This document shows positions 8,931-17,989 of a stretch of 51,096 bases of DNA, piece by piece. The stretch is taken from the NCBI GenBank assembly GCA_025359985.1, contig JANYDB010000019.1:1-51096 (forward strand), written 5' to 3'. Below the pieces are notes generated by a model. It did not search any database. It saw only the letters and a program-made list of their open reading frames with translations, and had not been told where the DNA came from. Both the position numbers and the translations under genes were made by a program. This DNA comes from Burkholderiales bacterium (GTDB taxonomy: Bacteria; Pseudomonadota; Gammaproteobacteria; Burkholderiales; Usitatibacteraceae). The first letter of the stretch is position 1. Each line of letters opens with the position of its first letter.

Positions 8931-10187
8931 ATGCAAACCAATCTTGCTGCCAATATAAAAGACACGCCTGAAGGCCAGGAAGCTGAAAGTATTCTGCGCA
9001 AATGTGTGCACTGCGGATTTTGTCTAGCAACCTGTCCCACCTATAACCTGTTGGGTGATGAGCTTGACAGCCCGCGGGGCCGCATTTATCTGATGAAAGA
9101 AATGCTTGAAGGTGCGGCAGTCACCGCAACAACGCAGCTGCATCTTGACCGCTGCCTCACTTGCCGTGCATGTGAATCTACTTGTCCTTCAGGTGTGCAA
9201 TACGGGCGTTTAATCGATATTGGTCGGGAGATGGTTGAGCGCAAAGTCCCGCGCCCATTCATTGATAAGCTAAAGCGAACGGTGCTAAAAAAGACGCTGA
9301 CACAAACTGTTTTGTTTAGTGCCGGTCTTGCCATCAGCCGCATGGTCAAACCGCTGTTACCTGAATCATTGGGGAAAAAAATAACGGTCAAACGCGATGC
9401 CGGTGTATGGCCGACTGTCCTGCATAATCGAAAAATGTTGGTGTTGGAAGGTTGCGTACAACCGGCCATGGCGCCCAATATCAATTTCGCTTCAGCGCGC
9501 GTGCTTGATAAGCTCGGCATTTCCCTGGTGAAGGCGCCTGGTGCCGGTTGTTGTGGTGCGATTCCGCATCACCTGAACGATGTGCATGAAGCGCACTTAT
9601 TGATCAAGCGTAATATTGATGCCTGGTGGCCATTCGTGGTGGCGGGTGTTGAAACCATTGTGGTGACGGCATCCGGTTGTGGCACCATGGTTTCAGAGTA
9701 CGGCTATGCGCTGCGCCATGATGCAGACTATGCTGAAAAAGCGGCACGCATTTCTGCGCTATTTCGTGATCTGAGCCAAGTGATTGCTGACGAAAAAGAG
9801 GCACTGGCAAGACAGCTAAAAATGGTAGCGGGCACTCAACAAAAAATCGCGTTCCATTCGCCCTGCAGCCTGCAGCATGGCCTGAAAATAAAAGGTGTTG
9901 TCGAAGGTTTGTTGCGTGATGCAGGCTATGAATTAACCAGCGTGCCGGATGGTCATTTGTGTTGCGGCTCGGCGGGCACTTATTCGCTGCTGCAATCCGA
10001 GCTATCGCAACAATTGCTGGTCAATAAAATAAGCGCGCTGGAATCGGGCGCACCCGAGGTCGTCGCCACGGCTAACATTGGCTGTCTGGCGCACCTGGAA
10101 TCGGGCTTGAATAACAGTTCCAAAACACCGATCCGACATTGGATTGAGTTGCTGGATGAACGGTTGTCTAAATTGCCTAAGGTATAG
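8931..10187 (+). CDS. glcF: Glycolate oxidase iron-sulfur subunit GlcF
   Basis: This is the electron-transfer subunit that passes electrons from GlcD/GlcE to the quinone pool. The 418-residue protein has two ferredoxin-type 4Fe-4S motifs, CVHCGFCLATCP near residues 26-37 and CLTCRACESTCP near 77-88. It then has two CCG-type domains marked by GAGCCGAIPHH and HLCCGSAGTYSLL, as in heterodisulfide-reductase-like subunits. It ends the glc operon. Its last 11 bp overlap the 3' end of the convergent glycosyltransferase gene. Confidence 0.95.
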   Translation: MQTNLAANIKDTPEGQEAESILRKCVHCGFCLATCPTYNLLGDELDSPRGRIYLMKEMLEGAAVTATTQLHLDRCLTCRACESTCPSGVQYGRLIDIGREMVERKVPRPFIDKLKRTVLKKTLTQTVLFSAGLAISRMVKPLLPESLGKKITVKRDAGVWPTVLHNRKMLVLEGCVQPAMAPNINFASARVLDKLGISLVKAPGAGCCGAIPHHLNDVHEAHLLIKRNIDAWWPFVVAGVETIVVTASGCGTMVSEYGYALRHDADYAEKAARISALFRDLSQVIADEKEALARQLKMVAGTQQKIAFHSPCSLQHGLKIKGVVEGLLRDAGYELTSVPDGHLCCGSAGTYSLLQSELSQQLLVNKISALESGAPEVVATANIGCLAHLESGLNNSSKTPIRHWIELLDERLSKLPKV

Positions 10188-11877
10188 ACTGACGACGATA
10201 CAATCGTAGTTGCTCAGTGCGATCAGCCGGCCGCGAGCCTTCCCACACTGCATGCCACTGCGCATCCACCAGGGGCTGCCGGTCTTTAGTGCCCTGGGTA
10301 AGAAGCCAATCGCAGGCCCCGGCTTTCACTTCGTTTTGCGGAATAAATCTAAGCTGAACAAAATAATCAAACGAGGCACGCTGTGCATCGCCCAGACCAA
10401 ATGAAGCAACACATTTTCGATTCACCGGAAGCTGGCTCAGGATAGTGTTTGCAACGGCCCGATAGCTTCGCACATGGTCAACTGCGGGTAATGCAAACAT
10501 ATTTAGCAGCACCCAAATTAGCGTAATACCTGCCGCCCAGTTAACGACGGCGCGTCGATTGCTGCGGTGGGCGCGGATCACTGCATATAGCCAAACAATT
10601 GATAGCAACAATGCAACCGTGAAAGCTAAGGGGGTAAACAACATCTTGAATCCGGGCGCCTGGTTTGATACGGCACGTGCCGCAGCTTCCGGAAAACCGG
10701 TCACGGCTGCCGTCCAGTAAAGCCATAATCCGGTAATGAGCAGCCCAAAAAATACTACGCTAAACCAATCCATAAAACTCGCTACGGCGCGGGGCAGGCG
10801 GTCCAGCGAGATGGCGGCGGCGAGCGCTAATGGAATTATTAAAGCAAGCGCTGAAGCATCACGTGATTCTCGAAAAAATGAAAAGCCGATCAGCAAAATC
10901 ACAAAAGCCACCAGCGGCAGTGCCAGCTCGACCCGCTCGCGCAGCTTGCTACGGTCACGCCACCATAGCCAAAGCGCAAAAGGCAATGCCGGCAAACCAT
11001 ACCAGGGCAAGATCTGCAAAAAATATCCGGGCAACATGGCACGTCGCGATTCGTCCATCAAAAACGGCGCACCCAAAATGGGCAATAACATTTCATCATC
11101 AACAGAATTGAGTATGTCATTCGCCCAAAGCAGTGCAGGATAGATCAGCATCAGCGGCAGCATCACTGTCAATGAAATAGCAATGCCGCGTCGAAAATCG
11201 CGATTTCGCCAGTCGCGCAACAGTGTGATTAGAGCGAGTGTCACCATCGGTATCAGCAGCGCAGGCACGATGCCGATTGAAAGAGCGACAACGCCGCCGC
11301 CGATGCCGGTTGTGACGCCACCCTTGCGCGGCTCTGAGCGAAGCCGCGTCATCCCGTACAGCGCGATAGCGTAGCCCGCTAAGCCGGCCACTTCGGGGTT
11401 GATCTCATGCGCGCGCAACAATAATCCTGAACAGCCAATCAATAACAGGACGCTAATGCGACCCGCTCGCTCATCGAATAATCGTGTGGCCGTTTTATGG
11501 GTATATATAATCGCAATCACCATAAAAAAACCACTGGCGAGACGTGCGCCGTCATGCAATGGCAGCATCGCGGAAAGCAGCCATGCCATCGATGCAGCCA
11601 CCCAATGATAAAGAGGAGGGTATTCAAAACTGGGGGCGCCCGCAATCATGGGCATGAGCCATGAGCCTTCGCTCAGCATGGAATGAATGACGCCGAACGT
11701 TATTGCCTCATCCGGCTTCCATGGATCATGGCCAATCAAGCCCGGCAATATCCATGCCGCGCAGATAATAATGAACAAAGCGTTTTTTACCGGCGAATAG
11801 GTGCCGTCAAACATAATGGGTTGTTTGATGGTGTTGGCTAAGCCGGAATTAGGACTGCTGGTTTTGTCAGGACGCAT
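10177..11877 (-). CDS. ArnT-like glycosyltransferase (GT-C fold, lipid-linked sugar donor)
   Basis: This is an integral membrane protein of about 566 residues related to ArnT/PMT-type glycosyltransferases, which move a sugar from a polyprenyl-phosphate donor to lipid A, a protein or a glycan. After the first helix comes the acidic periplasmic loop GHDPWKPDEAITFG, whose DE pair is typical of the GT-C active site. About eleven further helices and a C-terminal periplasmic domain follow. The acceptor cannot be inferred; no arn operon is nearby. The frame runs up to a TTG at 11901; the first ATG is 11877, and neither has a clear ribosome binding site. Its 3' end overlaps that of glcF by 11 bp on the opposite strand. 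Confidence 0.85.
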   Translation of the reverse strand: MRPDKTSSPNSGLANTIKQPIMFDGTYSPVKNALFIIICAAWILPGLIGHDPWKPDEAITFGVIHSMLSEGSWLMPMIAGAPSFEYPPLYHWVAASMAWLLSAMLPLHDGARLASGFFMVIAIIYTHKTATRLFDERAGRISVLLLIGCSGLLLRAHEINPEVAGLAGYAIALYGMTRLRSEPRKGGVTTGIGGGVVALSIGIVPALLIPMVTLALITLLRDWRNRDFRRGIAISLTVMLPLMLIYPALLWANDILNSVDDEMLLPILGAPFLMDESRRAMLPGYFLQILPWYGLPALPFALWLWWRDRSKLRERVELALPLVAFVILLIGFSFFRESRDASALALIIPLALAAAISLDRLPRAVASFMDWFSVVFFGLLITGLWLYWTAAVTGFPEAAARAVSNQAPGFKMLFTPLAFTVALLLSIVWLYAVIRAHRSNRRAVVNWAAGITLIWVLLNMFALPAVDHVRSYRAVANTILSQLPVNRKCVASFGLGDAQRASFDYFVQLRFIPQNEVKAGACDWLLTQGTKDRQPLVDAQWHAVWEGSRPADRTEQLRLYRRQSIP

Positions 11878-12003
11878 ATTCAAAGGAGCAAGCAGTTGCA
11901 AAACAAACGGTCACGGTATGCGTAGTGGCGAGCGGAAAATGGCCAAGCTTATTATGAATATTTTACGCGGTCATGCAATGTTGTGATCCACAAAACAGGT
12001 AAC

Positions 12004-12030
12004 AAAAAAGGCAGCCGAGGCTGCCTTTTT
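12004..12030. terminator. Intrinsic terminator after rpmE2
   Basis: GGCAGC at 12010-12015 and GCTGCC at 12020-12025 form a stem with loop CGAG, flanked by six A and five T. It reads as a terminator in both directions; its natural client is rpmE2, which ends 37 bp away on the minus strand. Confidence 0.85.
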
Positions 12031-12066
12031 AGATATGCTAAACCAGTCGCTTTTTGCAGACGCCAA

Positions 12067-12351
12067 TTACTTGGCGGCCTTTTCAGCTTCAGGTTTTTCA
12101 GTCGAGCGTGTGAAACGCTGCTTAAATTTATCAATACGACCAGCCGTGTCCATGACTTTATGCTTGCCGGTGTAAAAGGGGTGTGATTCACTCGAAACTT
12201 CAATACGGATAACGGGATATTCTTTGCCGTCAGTCCATTTCATTTTTTCTTTGCCTTTGGTTTCGGCAGTGGAACGCGTCAGAAATTTAAAATCACAGGA
12301 CGAGTCGAAAAAAATGACTTCGTTGTAAACGGGATGAGTATCAGCTTTCAT
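12067..12351 (-). CDS. rpmE2: 50S ribosomal protein L31, type B
   Basis: This is ribosomal protein L31 of the type B form, 94 residues, recognised by [22 protein letters not shown] and [22 protein letters not shown]. It lacks the CxxC zinc ligands of type A L31; only one cysteine is seen (position 19). Type B copies are often Zur-controlled spares, but this one sits directly downstream of rho, where the main L31 gene is usually found. It may therefore be the principal L31 (inference). A short Lys/Ala/Glu-rich tail ends the protein. AAAGG lies upstream of the ATG, and a candidate promoter and a terminator flank it. Confidence 0.95.
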   Translation of the reverse strand: MKADTHPVYNEVIFFDSSCDFKFLTRSTAETKGKEKMKWTDGKEYPVIRIEVSSESHPFYTGKHKVMDTAGRIDKFKQRFTRSTEKPEAEKAAK

Positions 12352-12427
12352 GGTGTTACCTTTCTTTCCGTAAAGGGTACCCGTTAACAGGACACCTCTA
12401 TGCAGACAAGTGTTTGAAGAATCAAGA

Positions 12428-12456
12428 ATTATGCCAAAAACGTATCAATAAAGCAA
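12428..12456 (-). promoter_or_regulatory. Candidate sigma70 promoter for rpmE2
   Basis: On the minus strand TTGCTT (12456-12451) and CATAAT (12433-12428) are separated by 17 bp, about 80 bp before the rpmE2 start and after the rho stop. This would let rpmE2 be expressed apart from rho. It rests on consensus match only. Confidence 0.4.
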
Positions 12457-12511
12457 TGCGGATTTTGCAATGACCTTAGTCTTTAACTCGATACTCGGTG
12501 CAGCATTAGAC

Positions 12512-13771
12512 TCAGCCTTTTTTCATCGAATCAAAAAATTCTGCATTATTCTTGGTTGCTTTAAGCTTATCGACCAAAAATTCGGTCGCCTCCAGCTCAT
12601 CCATGCTGTACATCATTTTGCGCAATACCCATACTTTTTGCAGCAAGTCGGGAGCGATGAGCAGTTCTTCCCTGCGGGTGCCGGAACGATTGACGTTAAT
12701 GGCGGGGTACACACGCTTTTCAGCCGCACGGCGATCCAGATGTACCTCCATGTTGCCGGTACCTTTGAATTCTTCATAAATCACGTCGTCCATGCGCGAG
12801 CCAGTATCGATCAAGGCCGTAGCAATAATAGTCAACGAACCGCCCTCTTCAATGTTGCGCGCCGCACCGAAGAAACGCTTGGGACGCTGCAGTGCATTCG
12901 CATCCACGCCGCCGGTGAGCACTTTGCCGGATGCGGGCACGACGGTGTTGTAAGCGCGCGCGAGACGGGTGATGGAGTCGAGCAAAATCACTACATCTTT
13001 TTTATGCTCAACCAGGCGTTTGGCTTTCTCGATAACCATTTCAGCGACCTGAACGTGGCGGGTGGCCGGCTCATCAAAGGTAGAGGCAATCACTTCACCG
13101 CGCACAGTGCGCTGCATTTCGGTCACCTCTTCCGGACGCTCGTCAATCAGTAACACAATCATGATGACTTCCGGGTGATTGATCGCAATCGCCTGGGCGA
13201 TGTGCTGCAGCATCACCGTTTTACCGGACTTCGGGTTTGCTACCAGCAAGCCGCGTTGCCCTTTGCCAATGGGCGCAATGATGTCGATTACCCGACCGGT
13301 GAGATTTTCATCAGACTTAATATCGCGTTCGAGAATAAACGGCTTGTTCGGGAACAGAGGAGTTAAATTTTCAAACAGGATCTTGTTTTTGGAATTTTCA
13401 GGTGGCTCACCGTTGACCTTGTCCACTTTTACCAGCGCGAAATAACGCTCGCCTTCTTTAGGTGTGCGGATTTCGCCTTCAATCGAATCGCCCGTATGCA
13501 AATTGAAGCGCCGAATTTGTGAGGGGCTCACATAAATATCATCGGGCCCGGCTAAATACGAGGTATCAGGAGAGCGCAAAAACCCGAACCCATCTTGCAA
13601 AACTTCAAGTGTGCCGTCACCAAAAATAGCGTCGCCTTTTTTCGCTTGCTGTTTTAGCAGTGCAAAAATCAGCTCTTGTTTGCGCAATCGATTGGCACCC
13701 TCAAGTTCGAGGACGTTGGCCATCTCCACTAATTCAGAGACGTGCTTTAGTTTCATTTCGGATAAATGCAT
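12512..13771 (-). CDS. rho: Transcription termination factor Rho
   Basis: This is a hexameric RNA-dependent ATPase that ends transcription. The 419 residues equal the E. coli length. The N-terminal helical region is followed by the cold-shock-like RNA-binding fold ([10 protein letters not shown] near residue 60) and by the ATPase domain with P-loop [10 protein letters not shown] near 178-187. Further conserved segments are [13 protein letters not shown], the Walker B segment [16 protein letters not shown], and [17 protein letters not shown]-like sequence (here [17 protein letters not shown]). There is no insertion in the RNA-binding region. It lies between trxA (360 bp upstream) and rpmE2, the conserved order. 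The long leader suggests autoregulation. Confidence 0.98.
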   Translation of the reverse strand: MHLSEMKLKHVSELVEMANVLELEGANRLRKQELIFALLKQQAKKGDAIFGDGTLEVLQDGFGFLRSPDTSYLAGPDDIYVSPSQIRRFNLHTGDSIEGEIRTPKEGERYFALVKVDKVNGEPPENSKNKILFENLTPLFPNKPFILERDIKSDENLTGRVIDIIAPIGKGQRGLLVANPKSGKTVMLQHIAQAIAINHPEVIMIVLLIDERPEEVTEMQRTVRGEVIASTFDEPATRHVQVAEMVIEKAKRLVEHKKDVVILLDSITRLARAYNTVVPASGKVLTGGVDANALQRPKRFFGAARNIEEGGSLTIIATALIDTGSRMDDVIYEEFKGTGNMEVHLDRRAAEKRVYPAINVNRSGTRREELLIAPDLLQKVWVLRKMMYSMDELEATEFLVDKLKATKNNAEFFDSMKKG

Positions 13772-14132
13772 ATTGTTTAATATCTAGTGTTGGGAATTTC
13801 GCGATTAAAATAAAGAGCCCATAGGACTGGTTTGGTGTTTTTGATATTGAAAATGAGTAGGTCTATATGACCGCCAAAGAATCGAGCCCTCCGCAGGGCG
13901 GCTCCATCAGGCTTTGCCTTGGAACCTGTACCGCCATCGAATTGATGGGCAACTATTGGAGTTGGGGGGTGCTACAGGGATGCCACGGAGGTATTGCCGA
14001 GTGTTCTTTGCATTAATGCAACTACAAGATTTTTGCAAGAATAGGGGGAATAGCCCGGTATGTCAAATGGTGCTAATCAATGGATTAATAGTCAAAGTCC
14101 TGTTGAAACTATTTAAGCGGTTAAATTGAGCT
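13772..14132 (-). promoter_or_regulatory. Long leader region between trxA and rho
   Basis: No gene is convincing in these 361 bp. On the transcribed (minus) strand it carries GC-rich inverted repeats, including AGGC-AAA-GCCT around 13905-13918 and a GCCCT/AGGGC hairpin around 13887-13900, then an A/T-rich stretch before rho. In E. coli rho is autoregulated through a long leader. A similar role here is inferred from position, with no sequence homology claimed. Confidence 0.35.
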
Positions 14133-14459
14133 TTAAATATTGGCGTCAATAAAGGCGGCTAACTGGGTTTTTGACAATGCGCCTACTTTGGTCGCTTCTA
14201 CATTGCCGTTCTTGAACAGCATCAGAGTTGGTATACCGCGAATACCGTACTTGGGCGGAGTTGCCTGATTATCATCAATGTTGAGCTTGGCGATTTTTAA
14301 TTTGCCGGCGTAATCACGAGCCATATCATCCAGAATGGGCGCTATCATTTTGCACGGCCCGCACCACTCGGCCCAATAATCCACTAGCACGGGCGTTGTA
14401 CTTTGCAGGACTTCGGCGTCGAAAGTGGCATCGTTGACGTGGACAATGGTATCGCTCAT
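14133..14459 (-). CDS. trxA: Thioredoxin
   Basis: This is a cytoplasmic disulfide reductase of 108 residues with the active site [10 protein letters not shown] near residues 28-37, the cis-proline segment [14 protein letters not shown], and the Asp buried in VDYWAEW. The open frame continues 15 codons upstream, but the ATG at 14459 matches the family start (MSDTIVHV) and has GAGG seven bases before it. It lies upstream of rho, as in E. coli, and divergent from fdxA. Confidence 0.97.
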   Translation of the reverse strand: MSDTIVHVNDATFDAEVLQSTTPVLVDYWAEWCGPCKMIAPILDDMARDYAGKLKIAKLNIDDNQATPPKYGIRGIPTLMLFKNGNVEATKVGALSKTQLAAFIDANI

Positions 14460-14669
14460 AGAAACCTCGGTTAAATACATATGCTTGTCAAATTGGGGGC
14501 GCATGGTTTAAGTTACAACCTGCGATCGAGGAACAAAAAAACAATCAAAAACTCTAACCACATTATGCCACTGTTTGTTATTCCCGTTTTTTGGTCGTTG
14601 AGGCATCAAGCCCTTCATGACAATTGGTAGGTCGGGATGCAGAAGTTATACGAGTCCTCGCGCCAGCTC

Positions 14670-14678
14670 TGCTAAAAT
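14670..14678 (+). promoter_or_regulatory. Candidate extended -10 element for fdxA
   Basis: TG-n-TAAAAT at 14670-14678 lies 32 bp upstream of the fdxA ATG. No good -35 is visible, as allowed for extended -10 promoters. It rests on consensus match only. Confidence 0.3.
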
Positions 14679-14710
14679 TGACACGACATAAATAAAGTTA
14701 AGGTTGCTTC

Positions 14711-15034
14711 ATGGCTTACATCGTTACTGAATCTTGCATCAAATGCAAATACACAGATTGTGTAGATGTGTGCCCCGTGGATTGTTTCCGCGAAGGCCCA
14801 AACATGCTGGTGATTGATCCGGATGAGTGCATTGATTGCACCCTGTGCGTGGCGGAATGTCCGGTCGAAGCGATCTTTGCCGAAGATGATGTGCCCACCG
14901 CGCAACATACATTCATCCCGATAAATGCTGAATTAGCCAAAGTCTGGAAGCCCATAGTAGCTCGTAAGCCGGGTCCGCCGGATGCTGATGAATGGGCGAA
15001 GATCAAAGATAAAGCACATCTTCTGGAAAAATAA
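14711..15034 (+). CDS. fdxA: Seven-iron ferredoxin FdxA
   Basis: This is a small electron-transfer protein of 107 residues. The N-terminal cluster motif [18 protein letters not shown] carries the extra cysteine spacing of the 3Fe-4S/4Fe-4S type, and [12 protein letters not shown] is the second motif. The long C-terminal extension ([14 protein letters not shown] and onwards) is standard for FdxA. Partners are not evident from context; it is flanked by trxA (divergent) and the AddB-like gene, 72 bp downstream. Confidence 0.96.
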   Translation: MAYIVTESCIKCKYTDCVDVCPVDCFREGPNMLVIDPDECIDCTLCVAECPVEAIFAEDDVPTAQHTFIPINAELAKVWKPIVARKPGPPDADEWAKIKDKAHLLEK

Positions 15035-15106
15035 CCCGCTGCTATTGGGCGATGTGCGCCTGATTTTTTCTGACTGATTTATCGTTCCCATTCTGCAATC
15101 GCCAAC

Positions 15107-17989
15107 GTGATTGAAAAAATCGTTTTTGAGCCAGCGCAATTTTTAGCTAACGTCGCTGAGCTTATTGTCTCGCGCCATGAGGCGCAGCGGCCTAGTCTGC
15201 CCCTATCCTTATTCTTGGGCGCGCTGCAGATTGTGATCCCGCCTCGTGTAGCCAATGATCTGAGGATTGAACTGGCGAAGGCAGCCGCCAGACGAGGCTG
15301 CGCAACCCTGGTTCTGCCTCGAATCGGCACCCTGGGTGAACTAGCAGCACAACAAGGCGCTTCAGTAAACTTGTCGCAGCGCGTCGTCACCACCGGCGAG
15401 CGGGTACTGGATATATTTCAGGAACTGAAAAAAAAGCGCTGGTTTTCGACCGGGGAAAACTTGGCACTGAGTCGTGAGCTGGTACAGCTTGCAGATGAGC
15501 TGACGCATAATCTCGCCACACGCCCAGGCACGTTGGACGAGCACACCCGAAATCTAGCGCGCGCCTATGCGATAACCAAACACAATGCGGATTTTAGTTT
15601 CGAGGCAACACTCACATACGACATCTGGCATTTATTGGCACAACCTTCGGCGGTAAGTATTGACACGGCCACCCAATATGCGTTGCAACTGACGGCGTGG
15701 GCAAATGATCCGAACCGACTGCCTTTATATGTAGTGGGCAGCGATCACTTAACCAGGCGGGAACAGGCGTTTTTGTCAGGTTATGGTTATCAATCCGATA
15801 ATGAGATGAATGCTATATCCAGGGTGGTAGTGATCGATCAATCATGGACGTCAGGTCATTTAGCCGCCACCAGCGCGACCGCAAAAGCAAATTTTATAGC
15901 GACTGCATGGGCCTGTGCGCCAGGCATGCCCCAGGCAGACGACGCAGAAAAAGTGCTTGAAAATAAGATGTACACATCTTCCGATATCGCTATTGAATAT
16001 TACGCTGCGCATGACGTGGAGGATGAGGCAGGCGCTGCGCTCGTGGCTCTAAAGCGGTGGCTGGCCGACGGCAAGCGCAATATTGCGGTTGTAGCACTCG
16101 ATCGCCAAGCCGCACGACGGCTTCGTGCACTGGCTGAGCGGGATCAAATTCTTATGTCGGATGAAATTGGCTGGCCTTATTCCACCACGGTCAGTGCAAC
16201 CGCCATCATGCGCTGGCTGGAAGCCAGACGCGATGGATTTTATTTTGAGACTTTAATTGATCTCGTCAAATCACCTTTTATTTTTGCAAATTTTAACCAC
16301 ATCTGGGGACGCGAGCGGATCAAGACGGCGGTGCTGGTGATTGAGCGTGCAATTCGCCGTGCGGGCGTAGTGGCGGGGCTACTGCGGGTGCGAGAGGCCG
16401 TGCTGCGTTACGCGAGCGCTGATCCGCTACAAGGATTGATTCCGTCGGCGCATGATGCCGTGCAATTGCTTGATCGTCTCATCGCCGCTGACCGCAACTT
16501 TACCCAGGCCCGGCGCAGCGCTGCTGAATGGATGGACGCCCTGCAAGAAAGCCTGCGTGCGCTCGGTATTGAGCAGGGACTTATGCAGGATGTGGCGGGT
16601 TTAGGACTCCTGGAACATTTGCATAATGCGCGCAATGAAATCGTGGCGAGCCAGATAAAATTATCGTCAAGCGAATGGCTCGACTGGCTGCGCACATTGA
16701 TGGAAGAGGCGCGTTTTCGTGACGCCTCTATTGAGAGTCCAATTGTGATGACCTCACTTGATGCGACTCGGTATCGGCATTTCGACGCAGTGTTATTGAT
16801 TGGCGCCGCAGATGCTAATCTGCCCGGAAAGCCAGTAACGACGGGCATCTTCAACCAGTCAGTGCGGCGTACTTTAGGATTGAGGACGGTTCAGGACGAC
16901 ATGCAGCACATCACCCATGACTTGGTTGGTTTACTTAATCGTAGCGACGCCTGCCGGATCAGCTGGCAACGGCAAACCGCCAGCGAGCCGCAAAATCCAT
17001 CGCCTTGGATTGCAGCGTTAATGCTTGAAGCCAAACGCCATGGCCTGAATTTACAGACCAGTAAGCCAGCTTTGCAGTTTGCAGCGGCCCCCAGAAATAA
17101 TCAAAAAATTAAATTAATATCGTCAAGACCCGCGCCAATGCTTGAGTTTGGAAGGGTTCCTGCAAGTATAACGGCAAGCGGTTATCAAAGTCTGATCGAT
17201 TGTCCCTATCAATATTTTTCGCGCGGGGTGTTGAAACTTCACGAACCTGATGATGTGCAAGAAGAAATGGAGAAACGCGATTTCGGAGAATTCGTTCACG
17301 ATATTCTGAACCGTTTTCATCATCGCTATCCTTTGATTACGGGAGTTGAGCAAGCTGAATTGCGGGCAGCACTAGTTGCAGAAACTCATGCGGTATTTGC
17401 CAACGCGCTGACGCAAAACTTCACTGCTCGCGCCTGGCGCCTGCAATGGGAATCTGCCATGGACGCTTACCTGAGCTGGCAATTTGATCGTGAAGCGCAA
17501 GGCTGGCACTGGAGAGACGGCGAAGTAAAGGCAGGCTTTCAACTTGATCTGGACAGTGGTGAAGCCGTGCGACTTGAAGGACGCATTGACCGCATTGACG
17601 ACAAGCATGATGCAAAGGAATCTGCCGTTATTGATTACAAGGCGCGCGCCTTCAATTTGCTCCAGAAGAAATTGAAAGAGCCGGGTGAAGATGTGCAATT
17701 GCCAGTCTATGTTGCGCTGGCCGAAGCAAAAAACCCTGAGCGAATCATTACCGAAGCGAGCTACCTGAGTATTGAACGTGAAAACATAAAGTCAGCAATC
17801 TATCCTGATGCGGAATCGGCAGGGCAGCAGCACGTACATCGATTGCAGACCCTGTTTGAAGCGTTATATGCGGGTGCAGCGTTGCCCGCACAAGGCATTG
17901 AATCTGTCTGTCAATATTGTGAAGCGCGTGGATTGTGTCGACGTAATTATTGGATAGATAACAAGCCGCCAGGTGTGATTAATGAGTAG
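15107..17989 (+). CDS. AddB-like PD-(D/E)XK nuclease subunit
   Basis: This is the predicted partner of the downstream AddA-like helicase in a double-strand-break resection enzyme. The 960-residue protein has an N-terminal degenerate UvrD-like region with no Walker A motif, and a C-terminal nuclease domain. That domain shows FGEFVHDILNRFHH near 725, GRIDRIDD near 826 and AVIDYKARAF near 842. A lone Cys in DCPYQYF (near 699) and CQYCEARGLC (C-x2-C-x5-C near 935-944) match the four ligands of the AddB iron-sulfur staple. The start is a GTG: the frame has a stop at about 15077 and no ATG upstream, and the ribosome binding site is weak. It overlaps the next gene by 8 bp. Confidence 0.88.
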   Translation: MIEKIVFEPAQFLANVAELIVSRHEAQRPSLPLSLFLGALQIVIPPRVANDLRIELAKAAARRGCATLVLPRIGTLGELAAQQGASVNLSQRVVTTGERVLDIFQELKKKRWFSTGENLALSRELVQLADELTHNLATRPGTLDEHTRNLARAYAITKHNADFSFEATLTYDIWHLLAQPSAVSIDTATQYALQLTAWANDPNRLPLYVVGSDHLTRREQAFLSGYGYQSDNEMNAISRVVVIDQSWTSGHLAATSATAKANFIATAWACAPGMPQADDAEKVLENKMYTSSDIAIEYYAAHDVEDEAGAALVALKRWLADGKRNIAVVALDRQAARRLRALAERDQILMSDEIGWPYSTTVSATAIMRWLEARRDGFYFETLIDLVKSPFIFANFNHIWGRERIKTAVLVIERAIRRAGVVAGLLRVREAVLRYASADPLQGLIPSAHDAVQLLDRLIAADRNFTQARRSAAEWMDALQESLRALGIEQGLMQDVAGLGLLEHLHNARNEIVASQIKLSSSEWLDWLRTLMEEARFRDASIESPIVMTSLDATRYRHFDAVLLIGAADANLPGKPVTTGIFNQSVRRTLGLRTVQDDMQHITHDLVGLLNRSDACRISWQRQTASEPQNPSPWIAALMLEAKRHGLNLQTSKPALQFAAAPRNNQKIKLISSRPAPMLEFGRVPASITASGYQSLIDCPYQYFSRGVLKLHEPDDVQEEMEKRDFGEFVHDILNRFHHRYPLITGVEQAELRAALVAETHAVFANALTQNFTARAWRLQWESAMDAYLSWQFDREAQGWHWRDGEVKAGFQLDLDSGEAVRLEGRIDRIDDKHDAKESAVIDYKARAFNLLQKKLKEPGEDVQLPVYVALAEAKNPERIITEASYLSIERENIKSAIYPDAESAGQQHVHRLQTLFEALYAGAALPAQGIESVCQYCEARGLCRRNYWIDNKPPGVINE

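Noticed and set aside
10736-11143. Serine-rich plus-strand frame inside the glycosyltransferase gene
   Set aside because: It is the complement of a membrane-protein coding region, with low-complexity composition and no start signal.
12470-13153. Long open frame antisense to rho on the plus strand
   Set aside because: It lies wholly within rho, has no ribosome binding site and no family features; it reflects rho codon usage.
13914-14129. Short plus-strand frame in the trxA-rho gap
   Set aside because: It has no homology that I recognise and no ribosome binding site; the region is better explained as the rho leader.
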